From Orobanche coerulescens (taxonomy: Eukaryota; Streptophyta; Magnoliopsida; Lamiales; Orobanchaceae): DNA of 64,000 nucleotides. The position numbers and the translations under genes were made by a program. Of this stretch, positions 1 through 10,290 are shown in pieces (position 1 is the first letter of the stretch; every line of letters starts with the position of its first letter). Under the pieces are notes generated by a model. That model was given only the letters and a program-made list of their open reading frames with translations. It was not told the origin of the DNA and made no database searches. The DNA lies in the NCBI GenBank assembly GCA_033398695.1, contig CM065804.1, forward strand, positions 36,595,501 through 36,659,500, in the 5' to 3' direction.

Positions 1-71
1 AAACTCGGTTTCTGAAGCGTATCAATCCATCCTCGTGTATTACAAAGCCAGGGGCTTTCCCTTGAGTTATT

Positions 72-2969
72 TCATCGCGAATCTCGAGATAAGAATGGGT
101 CCGTAACTTGCTTCGATCTAATTATATCCTCAAGGGACGATGAAATCTCAAGTGTACAGAGTTGCCCTTGAATACGCTGTAACCAGACTTCAATTTCCGG
201 CCTCACCAATTCTAACTGCAATACCCTCTGAGTTGTTAGGCGGGCAAGCATCTGCTCCTGTACTGTTTTACGACTCAAAGCGTCAGCAACTACATTTGCT
301 TTGCCCGGATGATAAAGGATCTCGATATCATAGTCTTTGATGAGTTCTAGCCACCTTCTCTGCCTCATGTTTAACTCCTTCTGAGTAAAAATGTATTTCA
401 AGCTCTTGTGATCCGTAAAAATCTGACAGGTAACTCCATACAGATAATGACGCCAGATTTTTAAAGCAAACACCACGGCTGCGAGTTCTAAATCATGGGT
501 GGGGTAGTTGACCTCGTAAGGTCGTAGCTGTCTCGATGCATAGGAGATCACCTTCCCGTTTTGCATTAGTACACACCCAAGGCCCTGTTTAGATGCGTCG
601 CTATACACTACAAACCCTTCCGTTCCTTTCGGTAGGACTAAAATAGGCGCCGAAATCAACCGACTCTTAAGTTCATCAAAGCTCTGCTGACATGCCTCTG
701 ACCAAAAATACTTCTTATCCTTCCTCAACAAATTAGTCATTAGTTGGGCAATTTTGGAAAAACCCTCCACGAACCGTCGGTAATAACCTGCTAGTCCCAA
801 GAAACTGCGTACTTCCTTAACGTTCTTTGGTGGTAACCAGTCTCGGATAGCTTCTGTCTTCTGCGGGTCTACTCGCACCCCATCAACTGATATCACATGT
901 CCGAGAAAGATAACTTCATTCATCCAGAACTCACATTTAGAAAATTTTCCATAAAGCTGCTCTCGCCTTAACGCCTCGAGGACTAGATTGAGATGACGCT
1001 CGTGCTCTTCATGGTCACGAGAATAGATCAGAATATCGTCAATAAAAACGACTACAAAGCAATCCAGATAATTAATAAAGACTCGATTCATCAGCTCCAT
1101 GAATACTGCCGGTGCATTCGTCAGTCCAAAAGGCATCACTACGAATTCATAATGCCCATAGCGAGTACGAAAAGCGGTCTTCGAGATATCAGACTCACGA
1201 ATCCTCAACTGATGGTAACCAGACCTCAGGTCGATCTTAGAAAACACAGCAGCCCCTTGAAGCTGATCCAATAAATCATCAATACGCGGCAATGGGTATT
1301 TGTTCTTAATGGTTACCCAGTTCAGCTCACGATAATCAATACACAGACGTAGGGATCCGTCCTTCTTCCGTACAAATAGTACTGGTGCTCCCCAAGTGGA
1401 CGCGCTAGGTCTAATGTATCCCTTCTCGGTCAAATCCTCAAGTTGGCTCTTCAGCTCCTGCATCTCAGTCGGAGCCATACGATACGGTGCTTTTGAAAGA
1501 GGGGACGTACCAGGCTCTAACTCAATATTGAATTCTACATCACGATGCGGAGGTAAGCCTGGCAACTCATCTGGAAATACGTCTGGGTAGTCTCGGACTA
1601 CCGGAATATCGATCAATTCAACTGGTTGATCCATTGTCTTGGTCATGTAACACCAATAGCCAATACATCCTTGATTAAGCATTTTCACCGTTTTCATAGC
1701 GCTGATGATTCTCCCGGAACGGCTGGGATTATCACCCTGGAAGGTACACTCAATACCATCGTCAGATGTGACGGTCATTGTTCGCTTGCGGACACTAATT
1801 ATGGCATCATGACGGTCCATCCAATCGATACCCAAGATCACATCATCTTTAGGTAAATCGACCACAATTAAATTTGACAACCACTCACGGTCGTTCATTC
1901 GAATCGAGCAAATCCGAACTTCACGATTCCCAACAATTCTTCTACCATCGGGTAGACCAATTATATAAGGTTCACAATTGATAACATGCTCTAATTGCAA
2001 ACGACTCAAACAAGAAGTAGATAAAAAGGAGTGTGAAGCACCAGTATCAAAAAGAACACAGACAGGCTGAGATTGGATCTCGAGAGTACCTGCAATCATG
2101 CTGGCTTCGGGATCTTCAGCCCTCTTCATCTGGTAAACTCTAGGTTTTGCAGCCCCTGCACCAAATGTACCAGCTTGATTTCCACATCCCATCCCCTTGT
2201 TTGCCCCGGTAGTCTGATAAGAAGCGGATGGAGGTACTCGGTCCTGAACTGAAGACTGTACTGGAGCATGAGGTGCTGCGGGAATACGTACTGGTCCACT
2301 CCTACAATAACGAGCACGATGTCCGTTCTTCCCACAAGTATGGCATGACACGGCTGGCCTAGGACATTTCGAATTGATGTGCCCCTGGTCTCCACAATTA
2401 TAGCACACAACAGATAGGCTGACCGCTCGAGGTTGCGATCCGGTTGGCTTCGATGCCGTAGGTTGCCGTTCAGAAGGATTTGGCACTGGTTGGGGTCTCT
2501 TGAGTGTTCCCCGGTTGCTGTCTGACTGGTTCTGGTTCCTGAATTTCTTGTTGTTAGACTGCGGTTGCTTCTTGAAAATTTCCTTCACGGTCAATTCGTA
2601 CTCCAGAGCTTTCTCAATGAACTCCGGTAGGGTCACACAATGATGGTTCAACAGCTGCATCCTCATTCGGGGTTTAAGCCTTTTGAGAAAGTATTTGATC
2701 TTATCAGCTTCTGTGTGGACAATCGTCGCGGCAAAAGGGAGAAGTGCCTCGAATTTCTCGGCGATAGATAGTACGTCATCATCTTCGGACGGTTCCGGAT
2801 TCAGCAATTCTGATAATTTGGCCTCGCGGAGAGGACCTGGATAGTAACGATCTAGCATGAGATTTTTAAATTCTTCCCAAGTACATACGCCATCAGCTGG
2901 CCTCACCGAAAGCCACCAAGTGTGGGCGCCCTTGCCCAAATAGTAAGTCACATGAGACGCGATTCTCAT
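72..2969 (-). pseudogene. gypsy gag C-terminus plus protease, reverse transcriptase and RNase H
   Basis: A 965-codon frame encoding most of a gag-pol polyprotein. Residues 10-130 hold the retrotransposon gag (capsid-type) domain. Two CCHC zinc knuckles lie at 189-202 and 209-222. The aspartic protease DTG is at 308-310. Reverse transcriptase spans roughly 490-690 with FIDD at 642-645. RNase H runs about 785-900 with acidic residues at D791, E828, D853 and D897. The frame starts artificially: true gag begins at 3385 and a 2-bp deletion near 2970 shifts it. At the far end an extra A near position 80, compared with copy 2, creates a stop before integrase. The catalytic motifs themselves are intact, so damage looks limited to two small indels. 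Confidence 0.9.
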
Positions 2970-3385
2970 CGGGATACTACCATATCGAACAATTTCTCAA
3001 AGTGTTCGATCCAATGCACGATATCAGCCGGCTCAGAGGAACCTTCAAAAATCGGGGGTCGTTGGCGCGAGATGTCGCTGATGATCCGATTCACCGGCCC
3101 GCCATGTACAGGAGGTGGCCCCTGATGCTGGTCGGTAGCAGCTCTTTGCATAGTTTCCATTAACTGACCCATTTGGGTCATCTGAGCCATCATGCCCTGC
3201 ATTACAGTGTAAGGATCGACACGAGCATCCTCGCGTCCATTGTGGTGCGATTGGTCCCTAGAAGGCGAATCACTGCCTGCGGAACTATGCTCTGCGTTCG
3301 CACGTCTGTTGACTCGCGGTATCGGGATTCGGCCCCTTCCGCGGCCTCGTCCCCCTCTGCCATGGCCTCTCAAATTTCTTTCCAT
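2966..3385 (-). pseudogene. gypsy gag N-terminus (Arg/Gly-rich), frameshifted
   Basis: This encodes the first 139 residues of gag, beginning MERNLRGHGRGGRGRGRGR, an RGG-like basic start, followed by a Met/Gln-rich stretch and the beginning of the capsid-type domain ([12 protein letters not shown]). The same start is found in copy 2 at 53115, which supports the ATG at 3385. Compared with copy 2, two bases are missing just after the Met-Val codons, so the frame closes at 2966 instead of running into the frame that begins at 2969. Function (assembly of the virus-like particle) is inferred from the family. Confidence 0.85.
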
Positions 3386-3841
3386 ACTGAAAGAATCAAT
3401 TTGTAATGATAATCATAAGTACAGTTCATGATACCAATAAGAATTCATGCTAAGTTAATGGCAGTAAGAAATTACATATTCAAGAAAACAGTTCGTAATG
3501 AGTTATCGTCACTACGAGAGTCACACAAAATATCATATCGATGTTTGAGTCGAATGATTTCAATCATATAATCAATCCAGAATTTTATTTGAATCATCAA
3601 TCAGATAATTCCTGCCACAAACCCTTAAAATGCCAAGATCAACAAGGAGATCTATTCAGAGATCAATATCATGTCAGTAATTTATTCATGGTTCATAAAG
3701 TACGTACCGCATTTGGCTCGTAGGATCAGGCGCTCGCACGGGTCACACGTGACACGAAGGTCTCTTGATACTAGTTCAATACACAAAGACTCAAAAGAAA
3801 GAAAACGACCTCTAGCAAATGCGCTCTCCGATACCATCTCC
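3386..3841 (-). other. gypsy copy 1 leader (PBS to gag ATG)
   Basis: About 455 bases between the LTR and gag with no long reading frame on the element strand. Corresponds to 52670-53114 in copy 2. Confidence 0.75.
3823..3836 (-). promoter_or_regulatory. primer-binding site, initiator-Met tRNA type
   Basis: On the minus strand the sequence TGGTATCGGAGAGC starts 5 bases after the LTR end (TGTTACA). It resembles the plant initiator-Met site TGGTATCAGAGC; copy 2 has TGGTATCAGAGCC at the equivalent position (52675). Confidence 0.85.
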
Positions 3842-6480
3842 TGTAACACCCCGATAAGGCGGCCATTAACCCCACACTGGGATCCACCAGGCGATACCCA
3901 AAGTACAGATTAAATACACAATACATGTGATACCGAACCACAAAACATGGTACTTACTCCGATCTGGAGTTTACAGCAGTATGGCCTACGGCCTTATTAC
4001 ACACAGGATCCAAAAACATAAGTATAATCCATATGGAGATGAAATATACCTTAAATAACAATACATTTGTTCAAACTTAAAATAAAGCGGAAAGATAACA
4101 TTACACGGTACGAACATGACCGGACACGAAAGACTGGGGCCCCCGAACTAGTATCCTTCGAACCCTTCGTCATCACCTTGATCTTCCTGTGCCTTGCCTT
4201 TTCCTCGACCTAAAATACAACACAAGTATTTCGCCCAACACAGGGTCAGATATACATGATAAATGATTCTCAAGATATTATACAATTCACATATATAAGA
4301 TTTCAAGAATAACGCCCCGACTAACGAACATACCCCTCGGGCGTATGAACGCTCAGGCACAAAACGTCGAACACATCCAAGTATAAAAATAGACTGTGAA
4401 CGACTAAGATAGTACGGCTCGAGAGGGACATCACAGTACGCCCGATCCGAATATGTGTCAGTGCACATGTCCACCCCGTATACGGAATCCAGGATATACG
4501 TGGGACAATGTACCTAATTAGCCTCAACGAACTACGTCTCGTGTGCACAGCCCTTCACGGAAAATATTCACGCATGACTATATATGTGCCCAGCTAAAAA
4601 TCCTACACAATATCCAATCGGAACGTAGATATGACTCCAGATATGTCACGATGCAACATGACAACGAATTCAATAATTCACAAAATCCGATTAAGGATCG
4701 AGGACTCACCGAAATGACAACAAGATCAACAATATCAAGGGTCCAAAAGTGACGAACTTGGGAATACAATCCCACGATGAAAACGGGACATCATTAAGAA
4801 CAACCTCAAATCACAAGACACAAGTTTATAAGTGTTTCATATACACGAAATGCATAGTCATCAAAAGAATCCACACATCATTATAACCAAGCAAGATAAC
4901 TTGCCTCAATACGGAGGCGTGTAAAGTCCTTCTTTGTCGAACGAACAGCCGGCCCTCGATTCAAAATCGGTTACTCGGACAATCAACCTTGAATGAAGTA
5001 TATTTTACTCAATAATACGTTCATATGATCATCTATACCAAACTTCAACGAGACAACATCCTAATTCTCATTTGAGTAGTTCAACTTTAAGATGTTGAGG
5101 GTTAACCTCATTCAATACCATTCTATTCTTACAATTGATTACAAGATGTTTACCAAATGTTTGCTGGATTAAGATGTGTTAAACAATAATCTCCTACTCT
5201 TTAAACTAATCAAGAACATCAAAAAGTAAAATCTGCACTTCAATCAATTACTTATGTTGAGTTAAGTAGTTATAATTCCATATTATGATCATGAAGACTA
5301 CTTCAAGTTCAACACCTTCCTTATAATCTTCTAGTTAACTTGGAGGTTCAAACATTACTCCTCTGGATTCACTTAGCTTAGGTTTAAGAAGGTGATTCCA
5401 TTCTTCTAATGATCAACAAGGGTTTCTTAAAACATTTTATGGTAATTATTCCAATAAGTTATTTACATTATAATGAAACAAAGACTATTAGTATTCCATT
5501 GGTGTTATTAGTCCAGGAATAAGAGTTTGGTTTAACTAAACATGATCATCACCATTTAAGATACTAAGAACACAACATTACAAAACCCTTAATCATCATA
5601 TTCATCATTAAGTTTGTTGGAAGCTTAACTATAAACATGTTTAGCTTGATTAATTCATCACTAGGTGGAGTATACTTAATCACTATCATTATAACTATGA
5701 GATTATAGGGTTAAAACGTATGACATACCTTCAGAATTGAAGAACAATACACCAAAACCACAGAATACAATCTAAGCTTCAAGAATGACTCCAACTCCCA
5801 ATCAACAAGCTCCAAAATCCAAATGTAAAGCTCAAACACAAGTTGGAAGAAGGTAATTTTGATCTAGGGATGAAGGGGATGATTATATTGGTGAAAACTC
5901 GTAGTTTTGGTCGTGCAAAATGAAAGACACAAGTTGTCTTTTTATAATAAAGATTAGCTACGTGCGTTATCACAAGAGGATAACGTCGTTATCACTTTAC
6001 GTACGCTACACGGAAAGTGTTACGTACGTAAGCTAAGTCCAGAGGCTACTGGACTGAAATACGAACATCGTTACGTACGTTACCTATCGAAGCATTACGT
6101 ACGTAATGTAGGTCAACTAGATTGCCTCCAAAAGATCAGATATTCGAATCTTGTCCGGCCCCACGCGCCAAAAGTTGAGATCGGATACGATTACACTGGT
6201 TACGTACGTAACAAGTGCCCCTTTACGTACGTAAAGGACTTAAAATAACGTACGTTATGCTTGAGGATTAGCGTACGTTAGACTCAGGTTTAGTAGCTCA
6301 AAAATGTATTAATCTATGCGACGTTGAGAATCCAATTATAGTGCGAGTGATCGTTATTATTATGTCTATTTATGATATATTCCAACATCAATAATAATAC
6401 ACAAATGCAACAAGACTACAACAGTATTTGAATTATCCGAATGATACAACAGTAAGTAAGAATTTTCGTCGGATATTACA
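3842..6480 (-). repeat. 5' LTR of gypsy copy 1 (2,639 bp)
   Basis: On the minus strand the LTR starts TGTAATATCCGAC at 6480 and ends GGGGTGTTACA at 3842. It is homologous to the split 5' LTR (37566-38342 plus 50707-52669) and the 3' LTR (62667 onward) of copy 2. A TATA-like TTATAAAAAGAC on the minus strand lies near 5936-5948, with a palindrome array upstream of it (5945-6285). The partner LTR and the TSD lie outside the window. Confidence 0.9.
5945..6285 (-). promoter_or_regulatory. U3 array of TTACGTACGTAA-type palindromes
   Basis: About ten copies or close variants of TTACGTACGTAA lie in 340 bases immediately upstream of the LTR TATA box, for example near 6020, 6072, 6095, 6200, 6220, 6245 and 6270. 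Each is an inverted repeat of five bases around a two-base centre and holds two ACGT cores. A promoter role is inferred from position and repetition only. Confidence 0.7.
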
Positions 6481-6908
6481 ACGCGTAGCCCCTGCGACCG
6501 ACTGATAAGTATCGGCTAGAAGGCCGGTAATAGTCACCTCACCTGAAGTAGGAGGAGACGGAGGATCTACGACAATCAAAGGGATGCCAGAGGGGAGTTC
6601 AAGAGGAATGTCGCCTAGCTCGGACCAGTCTATATCGCCTAATGGTTCATCCCTAAGGCAAAGGGAGGAGCCTATAGCTAAGAAGAAGATAAACCTTCCA
6701 AAAAGGAATCTACGGCCGATTGACCGGAGATATTTTGGGAATCGGAGGGCGAAGACATGTCAAAAGGAGGAAAAGGGGGAAGAGAAAGATAAATATATAT
6801 ATATAAAAAAAGTGGGGGGGTGGAAGGTACTCAGATGGACATACCGATGAAACTGGGCGGAAAAAAGATCGCCGGAGAGCAAGCACATCGCCAGAAACGG
6901 ATAGCTAT
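6481..6908. other. unassigned repeat-like sequence left of gag-only copy A
   Basis: This 428-base stretch continues at 11465 after removal of copy A, so the two parts were once contiguous. A plus-strand frame (6584-6850, 88 codons, Lys/Glu-rich) has no recognisable domain. On the minus strand a short Ser-rich frame starting MSSPSDSQNISG lies near 6760-6680 downstream of a TATA-like CCTATAAAAGGAGG at about 11553-11566. It may be the 5' part of another decayed retroelement. Confidence 0.4.
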
Positions 6909-8095
6909 TGTTGTGTCAAGATTTAACACCTTCCGACCGGCGATCGCCTCGGAGGTCGGGCGATCGAGTCACTGCCGAGCGGCCAAGGCAGATCTGCCGA
7001 TCAGCGACCAGGCGACCGAGCCTTAGCCCAGCGGACGAGCTAAATCGGCCAACCGAAGGACCCAGGACAAGTCCCGGTGCCGAGCGATCGACCTCAGATA
7101 CGATCGCCTCTCGGTACTCGGCGACCGACTCCTGGCGATCGACTAGCGGACGATCCTCTCTCGACATCTGCCGATCGACCCTTGGTGACCGACCTCTCTC
7201 GGCATCTGCCGACCGACACTTGGTGACCGACCAATGCCGACCCTCGACAACTGGCCAATGGCGACCTCTGATGACCACCTAGGGACGACCGCCTCATGAC
7301 GATCAGGGCCGATGGCCATCCAGTCGGCAAAGGCCGACCCTCAAGACTGGCACCACGTGCAAGGACCAAGACAAGATCCGCGAATCACGGGTCATTGACC
7401 ACACTGGCGAATCTCTCCACCGACAAGCCGAAAGCCGCCGCAGGGCCACATGTGACCATTGATTCCGCCGAAAGCCGCGGTAGGACCGCATGTCGATCGA
7501 CTCAACGCGTGCCGGCCTCTTATCGACTACCCACCGGGCGCCACCTCTTCTCGACTTTTGCCCGACGGCCCGGGTGATCGCCCCATTATAATATTGGCCG
7601 GCAGGCGATCGGCACATTATTATAATGGCCGGCAGGCGATCGCCCGCTAGAGGACAGGACCCGGCTGTCCCTATATAAGCAAGGCACCCTGCACTTGGAC
7701 ACTTCTTCGACTTCCTTCGGATTTCATACAATACAGAAGAAAAATACACACACTTGGCTAATCTCCAACTCTTGGCAACAACTATCATTCGGTCTTACTT
7801 CTCCCGGCCTATCTCATCCAGCAGATTATCGGAAGGGACGAAGAACACCAAGCTTCGCTCAAGAGCCGGATTAACAGAGTCTTTTTACACTCATTGTATT
7901 TAGATTTCTCTCATTAATACTTGTATCCACGAATATTTGTATTAATAACATCTCGCGAGAGCATTCAAGCCCGGGCCTAACAAACCCGGCAAATCTTGTA
8001 TTATTTATCTTCTCTCGGAAGTGCTCCCGCAATTGTTGTCTGTTGTCCGTCTTCCAGCAGTATTAATCTTCGGATAAATATTTTGGGCAACAACA
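6909..8095 (+). repeat. 5' LTR of gag-only copy A
   Basis: 1,187 bp, GC-rich in U3 with many GCGATCGC-type palindromes and CCGACC repeats. TATA box CTATATAAGC at 7671-7680. Just upstream is a tandem pair of ~33-bp units (GATCG...CATTATAAT...GGCCGGCAG); the 3' LTR has only one unit. A patch at 7403-7560 differs at many clustered sites from the 3' LTR although the rest is nearly identical. Confidence 0.88.
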
Positions 8096-8096
8096 A

Positions 8097-8115
8097 TTGG
8101 CGCTAGAAGGAGGGC
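8097..8115 (+). promoter_or_regulatory. primer-binding site of copy A
   Basis: TTGGCGCTAGAAGGAGGG directly follows the 5' LTR. Copies B and C have close variants at the same place (25289, 58584). The complementary tRNA could not be named with confidence. Confidence 0.65.
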
Positions 8116-8222
8116 ATCTAAACCTCAATTTTTATACCTACCGTCCCGAAGAACACTCACTGTTCTCGGGGCAGATACTTGAAGTGACACTTACTGCACT
8201 TCAAAGAAATCTTCCAGAAATC

Positions 8223-9437
8223 ATGTCTTCCGCCTCCGCGTCGAAGAAAGCCGCCGGCCAGCCGGCCGGAAGCCGCGTTCCGTCCCAGTCCGAGCCACAG
8301 CCGATGGTGGAAGGTAGCCGCCGCGGTCAGAGACGCTCGATCCCGCCCCTGGACGGCGGCCCAAGCCTCTCGCTCGATCGGTTCCGAACCAAGGAACAGA
8401 TCGAAGGGGCCCTGGCCGTCCTACAGGAGCGACGGAGTGCTCTCGACGCGCCTCCCGCTATCGCCCCCTCGGTCGTCCGCCGGAAGTCCAAGCGGAAGCT
8501 CAAGGCGTCACTGGCCGAGCGATCGCTGTGAGGCTCCGTCCGCAAGAAGAGGCGCTCGCCCGGGCGCCTCGTCTTCGATCGCCCGGGCGGTGACCCGACT
8601 GCACGGGCGATCGCCCCAGCTACGAGTCGACAGAGTTTGAGTCGGTCACCAGGAGCTCGGCCTATCCGACTCCCAGAAGGCAGCCCAGCCGTCTGGCTCC
8701 CCCTCGCCGAATTGCCGAGGCCGGCAGCAGCGGAGTCCGGAGATTGGTACACGATCGCCTCGGCTCCTGCTCCCAAAGCCGATCTGCAAGCGACCAAGCC
8801 ACGGCGATGGCTGCGATGCAACGTCAACTCGACGACATGAAGGCGCCTCGAATCTGTGGCAGGCGCCAAGAAGACGATCGCCGGGCCAAGCGAGCCGCTC
8901 ACGATCGACATCGAGCTCGCCCCCGTGCAGCACAAGATCGCTCCCCCGCAAACACCCGTGTACGAGGGGCGATCGGACCCCCAGATGCACCTGAGGAAAT
9001 TCAACATCTACATGACCGGGTGTGGGGCATCAGACGCGACCAGGTGCCGAATGCTCCCTCTGACGCTTGACGACCTCGCCCACAGGTGGTACGCCTCGTT
9101 GCCGCCTCGGTCCATTGGTTCTTTTAACCAGCTGGCGCACGTCTTCACGGAGTACTTCGCCACCAGGGTCGTCCGACCCGAAGGTCTCCTTCGCATGATG
9201 CAAATCAAGCAGGGAGAAGAAGAGTCCGACTCGGACTACATCGACCGGGTAGACGTAATCATCCTCAACGGCGAGCCCATAAGCGATAAGACCGCCCTCT
9301 ACGCGGTCCTAGGAGGATTTCAGGGTTTTTCGCCTATGTTCAGGCATCTCACGAAGACCCAACCTACGACCTACGCAGCCTTCCGGGCTAGAGCCGCAGA
9401 CTTTCTGGCCAGGCAAAGGTTCCTTCTTAGCCTGTGA
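8223..9437 (+). pseudogene. Tat-like gypsy gag, frameshifted (copy A)
   Basis: Begins with ATG at 8223 (MSSASASKKAAGQP), a start shared with copy C at 58711. The N-terminal part (Ser/Arg/Pro-rich, with a helix around residues 45-75) is cut by a stop at 8529-8531. The capsid-type domain resumes in another frame from about 8856 (MAGAKKTIAGPSEP) and runs to a stop at 9437. Typical gag motifs are HRWYASLPPRSIGSFNQL, DYIDRV and FQGFSPMFRHLTK. The frame ends earlier than copy C and lacks the knuckle-like region seen in copy B. Predicted role, by family: particle assembly. Damaged here. Confidence 0.82.
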
Positions 9438-9598
9438 GCAGCGCGATCGGCGCCCGGACGACGATCTCCCGCCCGATCGCCGACATCGACATACGAATAA
9501 AGCGATCGACAACCGAGCGACGATCGCCAGTCTTCCAGTCCGATCGCCGATCATCACGCTACATCATCAGCAACCCGGTGGACACGATCGCCATCTAC

Positions 9599-9990
9599 AG
9601 TCCAGCATATAACATGACGGACTAAGGCATAAGATCGCCTCCACCGCACTTCATAAAGCCATGGTCCTGGCAGTCGATGGAACCGGCTGCTTCGACCATG
9701 CAAGGTCCCTTTCGGTCGAGATCGCCTGCCCTTCGTTTAAATACGAGGCCGGCGTAGTCTAAGGGCTCTCCAACATTAATCAGTGGACACATGCCACAAC
9801 CCCCGTCTCAACGTACACCGTCGAGGTCGGCCATCTACATGGCTGGCCGAGGTGGAAGCAGAGCTAACAAGCCGCGGGCGTGGAGTTGATTCATCCGACG
9901 CTGCCCCGCGCAAGGACTCCTCTAGACCGAGACCGCACGCCCTTCGTTTAAATACGAGGCGAGGCGCAGCCTAACAGAGGACCCTCATAA
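9599..9990 (+). ncRNA. tandem stem-loop cassette in 3' internal region, copy A
   Basis: Two rounds of a small hairpin followed by a large hairpin. Small hairpins lie at 9601-9624 (weak) and 9825-9848 (GGTCGGCCAT / ATGGCTGGCC, ten pairs). Large hairpins lie at 9704-9771 and 9914-9984, each with the identical core CCCTTCGTTTAAATACGAGG (loop TTTAAATA) and outer pairing such as GGTCCCTT with AAGGGCTC, and GGACTCCTCT with AGAGGACCC. Copies B and C have the same layout with compensatory changes. An RNA function (packaging, dimerisation or export) is inferred. Confidence 0.6.
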
Positions 9991-10290
9991 TAAAGTGAGT
10001 CACGAGATACTCAATGTCTTCGCGCACCAAGACACAGTCATGGAGTCGGTCCATCGATCTCCGCGACTGTGCACGATTCCTCAAACAAAGCGAAACCACC
10101 AAGTTTCCGTGGGGGATCGGCCAATGTTGTTTTTGCAGGTACAAGACCGAAAGATAGCTAAGCCAATCGACCATGATAGCCCAAGTCCGAATCCTAAGTC
10201 AGCTCAGATCGCCCGACTTCATCCATACACGATCGCCAGCAAGAACCACCTCGCCCCATGTCTTCAACATAGGAGCAAGCTGGGGGCAAT

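Larger units (their letters stand above)
1..6480 (-). mobile_element. Ty3/gypsy chromovirus (Tekay/Del-like), copy 1, truncated by window edge
   Basis: A minus-strand LTR retrotransposon read from right to left: 5' LTR (6480 to 3842), initiator-Met type primer-binding site (3836 to 3823), leader, gag and pol running off the left edge. Gag with two CCHC knuckles, an aspartic protease with LFDTGAS, and a reverse transcriptase with FIDD are seen directly. The Tekay/Del assignment rests on the long LTR and on copy 2 (37566 onward), which shares gag and pol and ends in a chromodomain-like tail. Integrase of this copy lies outside the window. Gag has a 2-bp deletion and pol a 1-bp insertion near the left edge, so the copy is not autonomous. 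Confidence 0.9.

Noticed and set aside
6909..8095. GCGATCGC palindromes as a cyanobacterial (HIP1) signature and possible contamination
   Set aside because: The motifs are confined to LTRs of a plant retrotransposon family with TSDs in plant sequence.
8327..9007. 226-codon minus-strand frame
   Set aside because: Antisense to the gag of copy A in GC-rich DNA. Such long frames recur opposite gag or LTRs (7303-7788, 57460-57912, 58988-59275) and have no domains.
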